Assembly: GCF_031456545.1 (NCBI RefSeq)
Contig: NZ_JAVDUV010000002.1
Location: forward strand, 620,001 to 684,000
DNA length: 64,000 nt
Direction: 5' to 3'
DNA from: Agromyces sp. 3263
GTDB taxonomy: Bacteria > Actinomycetota > Actinomycetes > Actinomycetales > Microbacteriaceae
Shown here: one piece after another, positions 29,488-38,069 of the stretch
Numbering within the stretch: the stretch's first letter is position 1
How the letters are laid out: every line of letters starts with the position of its first letter
Notes under the pieces: model-generated
Databases searched by the model: none
What the model was told of the DNA's origin: nothing
The model's input: only the letters and a program-made list of their open reading frames with translations
Position numbers and translations under genes: made by a program

Positions 29488-30720
29488 TCAGCGATCGAAG
29501 GAGGTCGCCCGGCCGGCGAGCCCCGCCTTCGCGGCCTGGGCGTGGGCGCGGGGCAGCGCGGCGAGGAATGCGGTGACGTCGTCGTCGGTGGAGGCGTGCC
29601 CCAGCGTGATGCGCAGTGCACCCCGTGCGTCGGCCTCCGAGCGCCCCATCGCCATGAGCACGTGCGACGGCTCGGGCACGCCGGCCTGGCACGCCGAGCC
29701 GGTGGACACGGCGACTCCGGCGGCATCGAGGAGGAAGAGGAGCGAGTCGCCCTCGCACCCGGGGAACGAGAGATGCACGTTGCCGGGCAGGCGTCCGGCC
29801 GCGTCGGGGTCGCCCGAGAGTCGGGCGTCGGGCACCGCGGCGAGCGCGCCGCGGATGAGCCGGTCGCGCAGCGCCGCCATGCGCCGCGCGTCGTCGTCGA
29901 GCCGGTCGTGTACGGCGACGGCGGCGGCGGCGAACGAGGCGGCCGCGGCGACGTCCTGCGTGCCCGAGCGGACCTTCCGCTGCTGTCCGCCGCCGTGGAT
30001 GAGCGGCTCGACGGCGGCCGTGCGGTCGAGCACGAGCGCGCCGATGCCGGCGGGGCCGCCGATCTTGTGCGCGGAGACGCTGAGGGCGACGAGACCGCCG
30101 CCGGCCGGCGCATCCGTCGCCCGCCGCAGCGCGTGAACGTCGATCGACACCTGGCCGTAGGCCGCGATCGCGTCGACGTGGAGGGGCACGCCGGCGCGCG
30201 CGGTGAGGCGGGCGACCTCCTCGACCGGCTGGATCGTGCCGACCTCGTTGTTGGCCCACAGCATGGTGACGAGGGCGACGGACGCCGCGTCCCGGGCGAG
30301 CTCGGCCTCGAGCACGTCGAGCCGCAGCCGCCCGAGCTCGTCGAGCGGCAGTTCGACGACGACGGCGCCCTCGTGGACGGCGAGCCACTCGACGGTGTCG
30401 ACGGTCGCGTGGTGCTCACCGGCGGGCACGAGGATGCGTGGCCTCGACGCCCGGCCCGCTCCGCTGCCCTGCCGGCTCCACCAGAGGCCCTTGACGGCGA
30501 GGTTCACGGCTTCAGTTCCGTTGCCCGTGAAGACGAGCTCGATGCCGTCGGCGCCGAGCGTGGCCGCGATGCGCTCACGCGCCTCCTCGAGCAGTCGCTT
30601 CGCCTGCTGGCCGGCGCTGTGGATCGACGACGGATTCCCGACCACGGCGAGCGCGGCGGTGAGCGCCTCGATCGCCTCGGGCCGCATCGGCGTGGTCGCG
30701 GCGTGGTCGAGGTACACCAT
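29488..30720 (-). CDS. Cysteine desulfurase (NifS/IscS family)
   Basis: This PLP enzyme of 410 residues converts cysteine to alanine and an enzyme persulphide for tRNA thiolation or Fe-S assembly. It begins MVYLDHAATTPMRPEA. The PLP Lys is Lys219 in SAHKIGGP, the stacking His is His104 in GEHHATVD, the Asp is Asp183 in HVDAIAAYGQ and the persulphide Cys is Cys344 in STGSACQAGVPEPSHVL. The Gln normally three residues after that Asp (Gln183 in E. coli IscS) is Ala186 here. No IscU-like gene is adjacent; the neighbour is mnmA, so delivery to MnmA is likely. A GTG two codons upstream is an alternative start. The gene diverges from glgX. Confidence 0.93.
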   Translation of the reverse strand: MVYLDHAATTPMRPEAIEALTAALAVVGNPSSIHSAGQQAKRLLEEARERIAATLGADGIELVFTGNGTEAVNLAVKGLWWSRQGSGAGRASRPRILVPAGEHHATVDTVEWLAVHEGAVVVELPLDELGRLRLDVLEAELARDAASVALVTMLWANNEVGTIQPVEEVARLTARAGVPLHVDAIAAYGQVSIDVHALRRATDAPAGGGLVALSVSAHKIGGPAGIGALVLDRTAAVEPLIHGGGQQRKVRSGTQDVAAAASFAAAAVAVHDRLDDDARRMAALRDRLIRGALAAVPDARLSGDPDAAGRLPGNVHLSFPGCEGDSLLFLLDAAGVAVSTGSACQAGVPEPSHVLMAMGRSEADARGALRITLGHASTDDDVTAFLAALPRAHAQAAKAGLAGRATSFDR

Positions 30721-30767
30721 GCGCACCACTCCTCTCACTCCCGGACTGGGAGCGCTTGCACACGAAC

Positions 30768-30774
30768 TACTGTA
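30768..30774. promoter_or_regulatory. Overlapping divergent -10 hexamers of glgX and the desulfurase gene
   Basis: The plus strand has TACTGT at 30768-30773, seven bases before the glgX ATG. The minus strand has TACAGT at 30774-30769, upstream of the desulfurase with a leader of about 43 bases including GAGAGGAG. The two hexamers occupy the same base pairs offset by one. Confidence 0.5.
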
Positions 30775-30780
30775 GATCGC

Positions 30781-32871
30781 ATGCCTGCCGCCGACCCCCT
30801 CCGCGACCTCGGCGTCCGCGCGGGCGCCGACGGCGGGACGATCCGGGTCTGGTCCGAGCACGCGACCTCCGTCGATCTCGAGGTGTTCGCGAACGGCGAC
30901 CTGGCGTGGGCGGTCGAGCGCACGCCGCTGGTGCGCGGGGCCCACGGGGTGTGGGAGGCGTCGTCGACGGCGCTCGTTCCCGGCGCCCGCTATGGGCTCC
31001 GCGTCGACGGGCCAGCGGGCTCCGACCACGCGTTCAACCCGGCGCACACCCTGCTCGACCCCTATGCCCGGGGCCTCGCGCCCGTGGCCGACGGATCGTG
31101 GCGCGGCGTCGCCCTCGCGCCACTCGCCGAGAGCGGGTTCGAGTGGGGCGGCATCGCGAAGCCGCGCGTGCCGCTCGACCACACCGTCGTGTACGAGACC
31201 CACGTGCGCGGGTTCTCCAAGCTCAACGAGACGATCCCCGAGCCGCTGCGCGGCACCTACGCCGGCCTCGCGCACGATGCATCGCTCGAGTACCTGACGG
31301 GCCTCGGCATCACCACCGTCGAGCTGCTGCCCGTGCACGCGTTCGTGTCCGAGCAGCGCCTCGTGCGCCAGGGGCGGCTCAACTACTGGGGCTACAACAC
31401 CCTCGCCTTCTTCGCCGCGCACGCGCCGTACGCCTCGGCCGCTGCACAGGCGGAGGGCGCCGGGGCGGTGCGGCGTGAGTTCGCCGGCATGGTGCGACGG
31501 CTTCACGAGGCCGGCCTCGAGGTCGTGCTCGACGTCGTCTACAACCACACCGCCGAAGAAGGCCGGCAGGGACCGACGTACTCGTTCCGCGGCATCGACA
31601 ACGCGTCGTACTACCGGCACGATGCACACGGCAGGTACGTCGACACGACCGGCTGCGGCAACACGCTCGACGTGGGCCATGTCGCCGCCCAGCGCCTCGT
31701 GCTCGACTCCATGCGGTACTTCGCCGACGAGCTGCAGGTCGACGGATTCCGCCTCGACCTGGCGGCGACCCTCGGCCGCGACGACCACGGCGTGTACACG
31801 CCCGAGCACCCGCTGCTGCGCGCCATGCTCGAGGATCCCGTGCTGAGCACCGCGAAGCTCATCGCCGAACCCTGGGACGTCGGCCCGGGCGGCTGGCAGA
31901 CCGGCAACTTCCCCGCGGGGTTCAGCGAGTGGAACGACCGCTACCGCGACCGGATGCGCGATTTCTGGCTGGGCGACCTCCGCAGGGAGCGGCAGACCGG
32001 CACGGCGGGCAGCGGCATCGGCCGCTTCGCGACCCGGCTCGCCGGCTCCTCGAACACCTTCTCCCTCGAGCGTGGCCCGCTCGCCAGCCTCAACTTCGTG
32101 ACCGCACACGACGGCTTCACGCTCGCCGACCTCACGACCTTCGACGTGAAGCACAACCTCGGCAACGGCGAGCAGAACCGCGACGGCACCGACGGCAACA
32201 ACTCCTACAACCACGGCGTCGAGGGCGGATCCGACGACCCGCTCGTCAACGCGGACCGGCGCCGCACGATCCGCAACCTGCTGGGGACGCTCCTGCTCTC
32301 CGCCGGGGTGCCGATGATCACAGCCGGCGACGAGTACGGCCGCACCCAGCGCGGCAACAACAACGCCTACTGCCACGACTCCGAGCTCACGTGGCTGTCG
32401 TGGCGCGACGACGAGCGCGACGCGAGCATCCTCGAGACCACGAGGCGGCTCCTGCGCGTGCGCGAGGAGAACCCGGCGATCCGGCCGGTGCGGTTCGGCC
32501 GCCTCGGCGAGACCACCCCGAGCGCGTCGCAGATGGACTGGTTCACCGCCGAGGGCACCACCATGACCATCGACGACTGGCACTCGCCCGAGGAGCGCAC
32601 CCTGCAGTACCTCGCGGCGTCGACGCCCGAGTTCGAGGCGTTCAACCGCATCCTGCTCGTCGTGCATGCGCACGGCGCGCCGACCGAGGTGGTGCTGCCC
32701 GACCACCCGGGCGTCACGGGCTACACCCTGCTCTGGGACTCGGCGGGCGAGCAGCCCGTCGACGATCCCACCGAGCATGCGCCGGGCGAGCGCATCCCGA
32801 TCCCCGCGCTCTCGATGCACCTCTTCCGCGCCCACGGCGACCAGCCGGACGTCGTGTCCGGGGCCGTCTGA
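30781..32871 (+). CDS. glgX: Glycogen debranching enzyme (isoamylase type)
   Basis: This 696-residue GH13 enzyme hydrolyses alpha-1,6 branches of limit-dextrin glycogen. An N-terminal CBM48 domain (about 10-110) is followed by the (beta/alpha)8 barrel. Conserved GH13 regions are DVVYNHT (251-257), DGFRLDLAAT with nucleophile Asp326, LIAEPWDVGPGGWQ with acid/base Glu363, and FVTAHDGFTLADL with the stabilising Asp. The isoamylase-specific VYETHVRGFSKLN and NNSYNHGVEG segments are present. The ATG at 30781 has TACTGT seven bases upstream and no ribosome-binding site. Its stop overlaps the ybaK ATG. With glgP nearby it makes a glycogen-breakdown set. Confidence 0.96.
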   Translation: MPAADPLRDLGVRAGADGGTIRVWSEHATSVDLEVFANGDLAWAVERTPLVRGAHGVWEASSTALVPGARYGLRVDGPAGSDHAFNPAHTLLDPYARGLAPVADGSWRGVALAPLAESGFEWGGIAKPRVPLDHTVVYETHVRGFSKLNETIPEPLRGTYAGLAHDASLEYLTGLGITTVELLPVHAFVSEQRLVRQGRLNYWGYNTLAFFAAHAPYASAAAQAEGAGAVRREFAGMVRRLHEAGLEVVLDVVYNHTAEEGRQGPTYSFRGIDNASYYRHDAHGRYVDTTGCGNTLDVGHVAAQRLVLDSMRYFADELQVDGFRLDLAATLGRDDHGVYTPEHPLLRAMLEDPVLSTAKLIAEPWDVGPGGWQTGNFPAGFSEWNDRYRDRMRDFWLGDLRRERQTGTAGSGIGRFATRLAGSSNTFSLERGPLASLNFVTAHDGFTLADLTTFDVKHNLGNGEQNRDGTDGNNSYNHGVEGGSDDPLVNADRRRTIRNLLGTLLLSAGVPMITAGDEYGRTQRGNNNAYCHDSELTWLSWRDDERDASILETTRRLLRVREENPAIRPVRFGRLGETTPSASQMDWFTAEGTTMTIDDWHSPEERTLQYLAASTPEFEAFNRILLVVHAHGAPTEVVLPDHPGVTGYTLLWDSAGEQPVDDPTEHAPGERIPIPALSMHLFRAHGDQPDVVSGAV

Positions 32872-33368
32872 TGGCCAGGCGCACGGATGCGACGGCGGGC
32901 ACGCCCGCCACGGTCGCGCTGGCCCGGGCCGGCATCGCGTTCACGGCGCACGCGTACGAGCACGACCCACGCGCCGCGGCCTACGGGCTCGAAGCGGCGG
33001 AGAAGCTCGGCCTCGACCCCGACCGGGTCTTCAAGACGCTCCTCGCGACGGTCGACGGCGCCCTCGCCGTGGGCATCGTGCCCGTCGCGATGCAGCTCGA
33101 CCTGAAGGCGCTCGCCCAGGCCCTCGGCGGCAAGCGGGCCGAGATGGCCGATCCGGCCCTCGCCGAGCGGAAGACGGGCTACGTGGTGGGCGGCATCAGC
33201 CCGATCGGCCAGAAGACGCCCCTGCCGACCGTGCTCGACGAGTCGGCGATCCTCTGCGAGACGGTCTACGTCTCGGGCGGTCGCCGCGGCCTCGACCTCG
33301 AGCTCGCACCCGACGACCTGCTCGCCGTCACGTCGGGCCGCTACGCCGCGATCGCCCGCACCCGCTGA
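32871..33368 (+). CDS. ybaK: Cys-tRNA(Pro) deacylase YbaK/EbsC
   Basis: This 165-residue trans-editing enzyme clears Cys-tRNA(Pro) made by prolyl-tRNA synthetase. Features are FTAHAYEHDPRA near residue 27, GLDPDRVFKTLLATVDGALAVGIVPV with the conserved catalytic-type Lys in FKTL, LALGGKRAEMADP-like text and TGYVVGGISPIGQKTPLPTVLDE, the YbaK signature GxSPxGxK. The ATG shares its first base with the last base of the glgX stop (TGATG), so translation is coupled to glgX; that coupling to a glycogen enzyme has no obvious biochemical logic. It converges with glgP with one base between the stop codons. Confidence 0.95.
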   Translation: MARRTDATAGTPATVALARAGIAFTAHAYEHDPRAAAYGLEAAEKLGLDPDRVFKTLLATVDGALAVGIVPVAMQLDLKALAQALGGKRAEMADPALAERKTGYVVGGISPIGQKTPLPTVLDESAILCETVYVSGGRRGLDLELAPDDLLAVTSGRYAAIARTR

Positions 33369-33369
33369 G

Positions 33370-35946
33370 TCAGCCCGCGACCGTGACGAGTCCCAGCTCG
33401 GCGGCTGAGACGAGCAGCGGATGCCGCGGCACCACCCGCACGGTGTAGCCGAACGCGCCCGCCCGGTCGAGCACGACCGTGCCGGTGTACAGGCGCTGCG
33501 CCCCGCTTCCCGGCGTGGCATCCCACCCGTCGCCCGGCTCGGGAGCCAGCGGCGTGCGACGCACCCCCTCGATCGTCTCGTCGGTGCGGCTGCGGCCGTA
33601 GACGACCTCCACGGCCACGTCGTCGGGCGAGAGCCCGTCGAGCTCCACGTAGGCGCGCAGCCGCAGCTCGTCGCCGACGTGGGGCGACTCGACGCCGCCC
33701 GACTCGACGTGCACGACCTGTACGCGCGGCCACGACGCACGGACGCGGGCATCGAACGCCGCGAGCTCGCGCGCGCCGCGGTCGGCGTCGGCTTCCACGC
33801 GGGCCGCCTGCTCGGCCGCCGGGCGGTACAGCTCGTCGACGTACTGGCGCACCATGCGATCCGCGCCGAGCTGCGGCACCAGCGTCGCGAGCGTCTGCCG
33901 CACCCGGCGCACCCACTCCACGGGCACCCCGTCGGCGTCGCGCTCGTAGTACCGGGTCGCGACGCGGTGCTCGAGCAGCTCGTAGAGGGCGGCTGCCTCG
34001 AGCGCATCCCGCTCGCCGGCGTCGCCGGCGGCATCCGCTGACGGGATCACCCAGCCGTAGTCGTCGCCGGCGAACTCGGCCCACCAGCCGTCGAGGATCG
34101 ACAGGTTGAGGGCGCCGTTCATGGCCGCCTTCATGCCCGACGTGCCGCACGCCTCGAGCGGCCGCAGCGGGTTGTTCAGCCACACGTCGCACCCGGGATA
34201 GAGCAGTTCGGCCATGCCCATGTCGTAGTCGGGGAGGAACACGATGCGGTCGCGCAGCTCGGGCTGCTGCGCGAACTGCACGAGCTGCTGGATGAGCCGC
34301 TTGCCCTCGTCGTCGGCCGGATGCGACTTGCCGGCGATCACGAACTGCACCGGCCGCTCGGGGTTCGTCAGGATCGACTTCAGCCGCTCGGGGTCGCTCA
34401 GCATGAGCGTGAGGCGCTTGTACGTCGGCACGCGCCGGGCGAATCCGACCGTGAGCGTGTCGGGGTCGAGCACCTGGGTGAGCCACTTCGGCGCGGACGC
34501 CCCGTCGTGCTGCTCGGCCCAGGATGCGGCGAGCCTGCGTCGCGCGTCCTCGACGAGCTGCAGCCGCATCGCGCGCTTCACGGCCCAGAACTCGGCGTCG
34601 CTCACGGCGGGACTCGTCCAGTCGGCGTGCTCGGTGTCGCCCGTGCCGAGCCGGGCCTCGGCCAGGCCGAGCAGGGCGGGGTCGGTCCAGGTCGGCGCGT
34701 GCACGCCGTTCGTGATCGACGTGATCGGCACCTCGTCGGCGTCGAATCCCGGCCACAGGTCGCCGAACATGCGGCGGCTGACCTGCCCGTGCAGCTTCGA
34801 GACGCCGTTCGCACGCTGCGCGAGACGGAGGCCCATGACCGCCATGTTGAACGCGCTGGTCGACGGATCGGCCCCGGGCTCCACCCCGAGCGCGAGCGCA
34901 TCGGCCGGGTCGACGCCCGGCAGCAGCGAGCTCGTGAGATACCGCGCGACGAGGGCGCGGTCGAAGCGGTCGATGCCCGCTGGCACGGGCGTGTGCGTCG
35001 TGAAGACGGTGCCTGCGCGCACGAGCTGCAGGGCCTCGGCGAACGTGCAGCCGTCGGCGATGTGCGTCGCGATGCGCTCGAGGCCGAGGAATCCGGCATG
35101 GCCCTCGTTCATGTGGAACACGTCGGGCGCGGGCCCGCCGCGGAGCTCGGTGAAGGCGCGCACCGCCCGCGCCCCGCCGATGCCGAGGAGCAGTTCCTGC
35201 AGGAGCCGGTGCTCGCCGCCGCCGCCGTAGAGGCGGTCGGTGACCGAGCGCAGCTCGTCGGTGTTCGCCGGGATGTCCGTGTCGAGCATGAGCAGCGTGA
35301 TGCGTCCCACCGCCGCCCTCCAGACCCGGGCGTGCAGCGACGCCTCGTCGGGGAGCGCGAGCGTGACCTGCACGGGCGAGCCGTCGGGTCGACGGAGGAC
35401 CGACAGCGGCAGGCCGTCGGGATCCAGCACGGGATACCGCTCCTGCTGCCAGCCGTCGGGCGAGATGGACTGCGCGAAGTAGCCGGCCTTGTAGAACAGG
35501 CCCACGCCGATGAGCGGCACCCCCAGGTCGGAGGCCGCCTTCAGGTGGTCGCCGGCGAGGATGCCGAGGCCGCCCGAGTACTGCGGCAGGGCCGCCGTGA
35601 TGCCGAACTCGGGCGAGAAGTACGCCACGGCACGCGGTGCGTCCGTTCCGAGCGACTGGAACCAGCGAGGCTGCGACAGGTAGTCGCGAAGGCTCGCACG
35701 TTCGCCCTCCGCCCACTCCACGTATCCCGCGTCGGCGGCGAGCTCGTCGAGCCTCGCCGGATCGACCTCGCCGAGGAACGCGCCGGGATCACGTCGGGTC
35801 GAGCGCCACAGCTCGGGGTCGATGTGCTCGAACAGGCGCTTCGTCGGCTCGTGCCACGACCACCGGAGGTTGCCGGCGAGCTCCTCGAGGGCGGCCAAGG
35901 AGCCCGGCACGACGGCACGGACGGTGAACTTGCGGATCGGCTTCAC
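33370..35946 (-). CDS. glgP: Alpha-glucan (maltodextrin) phosphorylase
   Basis: This 858-residue GT35 enzyme releases glucose 1-phosphate from alpha-1,4-glucan ends with PLP as cofactor. It belongs to the shorter GlgP subclass with the N-terminal DUF3417 domain, beginning MKPIRKFTVRAVVPGSLAAL. Key segments are AYFSPEFGITAALPQYSGGLGILAGDHLKAASDLG, DVFHMNEGHAGF, TTHTPVPAGIDRF and SITNGVHAPTW. The PLP site follows in NNPLRPLEACGTSGMKAAMNG, with the Lys in GMKAAMNG. I chose the GTG at 35946; TAGGGT lies seven bases upstream and overlaps a GGTGGAG that could also act as a ribosome-binding site. It faces glgX-ybaK and diverges from glgE-glgB. Confidence 0.95.
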   Translation of the reverse strand: MKPIRKFTVRAVVPGSLAALEELAGNLRWSWHEPTKRLFEHIDPELWRSTRRDPGAFLGEVDPARLDELAADAGYVEWAEGERASLRDYLSQPRWFQSLGTDAPRAVAYFSPEFGITAALPQYSGGLGILAGDHLKAASDLGVPLIGVGLFYKAGYFAQSISPDGWQQERYPVLDPDGLPLSVLRRPDGSPVQVTLALPDEASLHARVWRAAVGRITLLMLDTDIPANTDELRSVTDRLYGGGGEHRLLQELLLGIGGARAVRAFTELRGGPAPDVFHMNEGHAGFLGLERIATHIADGCTFAEALQLVRAGTVFTTHTPVPAGIDRFDRALVARYLTSSLLPGVDPADALALGVEPGADPSTSAFNMAVMGLRLAQRANGVSKLHGQVSRRMFGDLWPGFDADEVPITSITNGVHAPTWTDPALLGLAEARLGTGDTEHADWTSPAVSDAEFWAVKRAMRLQLVEDARRRLAASWAEQHDGASAPKWLTQVLDPDTLTVGFARRVPTYKRLTLMLSDPERLKSILTNPERPVQFVIAGKSHPADDEGKRLIQQLVQFAQQPELRDRIVFLPDYDMGMAELLYPGCDVWLNNPLRPLEACGTSGMKAAMNGALNLSILDGWWAEFAGDDYGWVIPSADAAGDAGERDALEAAALYELLEHRVATRYYERDADGVPVEWVRRVRQTLATLVPQLGADRMVRQYVDELYRPAAEQAARVEADADRGARELAAFDARVRASWPRVQVVHVESGGVESPHVGDELRLRAYVELDGLSPDDVAVEVVYGRSRTDETIEGVRRTPLAPEPGDGWDATPGSGAQRLYTGTVVLDRAGAFGYTVRVVPRHPLLVSAAELGLVTVAG

Positions 35947-35953
35947 GCGCTCC

Positions 35954-35959
35954 ACCCTA
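35954..35959 (-). promoter_or_regulatory. -10 hexamer of glgP, leaderless layout
   Basis: On the minus strand TAGGGT is followed by GGAGCGC (seven bases) and the glgP GTG at 35946. Confidence 0.45.
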
Positions 35960-36050
35960 GGTCGCCGGCGTGACGAATGCGTGAACGGGCCGTTCGGCCG
36001 GCATCGGCATGCCGCGGCGTCAACCACGCGCGAGGCGACGTGATCCGCGC

Positions 36051-36056
36051 TACGGT
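36051..36056 (+). promoter_or_regulatory. -10 hexamer of glgE-glgB, leaderless layout
   Basis: TACGGT is followed by CGGAAG (six bases) and the glgE GTG at 36063. The GGAAG directly abuts the start codon, too close for a normal ribosome-binding site. Confidence 0.55.
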
Positions 36057-36062
36057 CGGAAG

Positions 36063-38069
36063 GTGACCTCCCGAGACGTACTGGCCGGCCGGATCCCGGT
36101 GACCCGGGTCACCCCCGCCCTCCCCGACGACCGCTGGAGACCCAAGGCCTTCGAGGGCGAGGTGGTGCCGTTCCGCGCCACGGTGTTCCGCGAGGGCCAC
36201 GACCAGGTCGGCGCGATGCTCGTGCTGACGAGCCCGTCGGGCACCGTGCGCCACGTGCGGATGTCGCCCCTCACGGCGGGCACCGACCGGTGGGAGGCCT
36301 GGGTGCTCCTCGACGAGCGCGGCATCTGGCGCTGGCACGTCACCGGCTTCGACGACGAGATCGCCACCTGGCGGCATGACGCGGCCCTGAAGATCGACGC
36401 CGGCGTCGACGCCGAGCTGATGTACGAGATCGGCGCACGCCTCCTCGATCGGGCCGCCGCCGAGAAGGCGCGGCCCATCGCGGCGCGCCGCAGGCTCACG
36501 GCCCTCGCGGCCGCGCTGCGCGACGATGCGGCATCCGTCGACGATCGCCGGCCCCTCCTCGACGCACCGGCGCTCGACGTCTTCACCGCCTGGCCGCTCG
36601 CCGAGCTCACGAGCGACTCGCCCGAGCACGAGATCCTCGTCGAGCGGCGCCGCGCCGGAGTCGGTTCCTGGTACGAGTTCTTCCCCCGCTCGGAGGGCGC
36701 GCGCCGGCTGAAGGACGGCAGCTGGAAGAGCGGCACGTTCCGCACGGCGATGAAGCGGCTCGACGGCGTCGCGGCGATGGGCTTCGACGTGGTGTACCTG
36801 CCGCCGATCCACCCGATCGGGGTGACGAACCGAAAGGGCCGCAACAACACCCTCGATCCCGGGCCGAACGATCCCGGCTCGCCCTGGGCGATCGGCGGAG
36901 CCGCGGGCGGGCATGACGCCGTGCACCCCGATCTCGGCACCCTGGCCGACTTCCGCGCCTTCGTGCGGCGCGCGGCCGCCCTCGGCATGGAGGTCGCCCT
37001 CGACCTCGCGCTGCAGGCCTCCCCCGATCACCCGTGGGTGGCGGAGCATCCCGACTGGTTCACGCAGTTGCCCGACGGCACCATCCGCTACGCCGAGAAC
37101 CCGCCGAAGAAGTACCAGGACATCTATCCGGTGAACTTCGACGACGACCCCGAGGGCATCTTCGTCGAGGTGCTGCGCATCGTCCGGCACTGGATGAAGC
37201 AGGGCGTGAAGATCTTCCGCGTGGACAACCCCCACACCAAGCCGCTCATGTTCTGGGAGCGGCTCATCGGCGCCGTCAACGCCGAGGACCCCGACGTGGT
37301 GTTCCTCGCCGAGGCGTTCACCCGCCCGGCGATGATGCAGGCGCTCGCCATGGCGGGCTTCCAGCAGTCCTACTCCTACTTCACGTGGCGCAACACCAAG
37401 GAGGAGCTCGAGGAGTTCCTCACCTCGGTGTCGCAGGAGACGGCCGACTTCATGCGGCCGAACCTCTTCGTGAACACGCCCGACATCCTCACCGAGTACC
37501 TCCAGTTCGGCGGCCCGGCCGCGTTCACGGTACGCGCGACGATCGCCGCGACCGCGGCGCCCACGTGGGGCGTCTACGCGGGCTTCGAGCTCTTCGAGTC
37601 GGTGGCCAGGCCGGGGGCCGAGGAGGCCATCGACAACGAGAAGTACGAGTACAAGCCACGCGATTTCGCGGCCGCCGAGGCCGAGGGCCGCTCGCTCGCC
37701 CTGTACCTCGGCATCCTCAACGCGATCCGCGCCGCGCACCCCGCGCTCGGGCAATTGCGCAACATCCGCTTCCACGCCAGCGAGGATGACGCCGTGGTCG
37801 TGTACTCCAAGCACCTCCCGGGCCGGTTCACGCCCGACGGGCGCGACGACACCGTCATCGTGGTCGCGAACGTCGACCCGCACTCCGTGAGGGAGACCAC
37901 CGTGCACCTCGATCTCGCCGCCATCGGGCTCACCCCCGGCATCCGATTCGAGGTGGAGGACCTCGTCACCGGTGATCGCTGGGACTGGGGCGACGCCAAC
38001 TACGTGCGCCTCGACGCCTTCACGCGACCGGCGCACATCCTGCACGTGGTGCGAGGCAGCGATGACTGA
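36063..38069 (+). CDS. glgE: Alpha-1,4-glucan:maltose-1-phosphate maltosyltransferase
   Basis: GlgE extends alpha-glucans by transferring maltosyl units from maltose 1-phosphate. The 668 residues match the GH13_3 family. The N-terminal beta-sandwich begins [20 protein letters not shown] and includes [19 protein letters not shown]. The barrel has [42 protein letters not shown] with nucleophile Asp388, and [11 protein letters not shown] with general acid Glu417. [14 protein letters not shown] is a GlgE-specific segment near the donor site. The GTG start has a leaderless-type promoter. The last eight bases overlap the glgB start. The partner enzymes that make maltose 1-phosphate, TreS and Pep2, are not in this window. 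Confidence 0.97.
   Translation: MTSRDVLAGRIPVTRVTPALPDDRWRPKAFEGEVVPFRATVFREGHDQVGAMLVLTSPSGTVRHVRMSPLTAGTDRWEAWVLLDERGIWRWHVTGFDDEIATWRHDAALKIDAGVDAELMYEIGARLLDRAAAEKARPIAARRRLTALAAALRDDAASVDDRRPLLDAPALDVFTAWPLAELTSDSPEHEILVERRRAGVGSWYEFFPRSEGARRLKDGSWKSGTFRTAMKRLDGVAAMGFDVVYLPPIHPIGVTNRKGRNNTLDPGPNDPGSPWAIGGAAGGHDAVHPDLGTLADFRAFVRRAAALGMEVALDLALQASPDHPWVAEHPDWFTQLPDGTIRYAENPPKKYQDIYPVNFDDDPEGIFVEVLRIVRHWMKQGVKIFRVDNPHTKPLMFWERLIGAVNAEDPDVVFLAEAFTRPAMMQALAMAGFQQSYSYFTWRNTKEELEEFLTSVSQETADFMRPNLFVNTPDILTEYLQFGGPAAFTVRATIAATAAPTWGVYAGFELFESVARPGAEEAIDNEKYEYKPRDFAAAEAEGRSLALYLGILNAIRAAHPALGQLRNIRFHASEDDAVVVYSKHLPGRFTPDGRDDTVIVVANVDPHSVRETTVHLDLAAIGLTPGIRFEVEDLVTGDRWDWGDANYVRLDAFTRPAHILHVVRGSDD

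Noticed and set aside
29446..30780. Plus-strand N-terminal extension of glgX through the desulfurase gene
   Set aside because: The extension has no homology I recognise and is the mirror of the desulfurase. The CBM48 domain and a -10 hexamer both place the start at 30781.
29488..32835. Very long reading frame antisense to glgX, fused in frame to the cysteine desulfurase
   Set aside because: In GC-rich DNA the antisense frame of a true gene is often open. Only the last 410 residues (from the ATG at 30720) show a recognisable family; the rest is a shadow of glgX.
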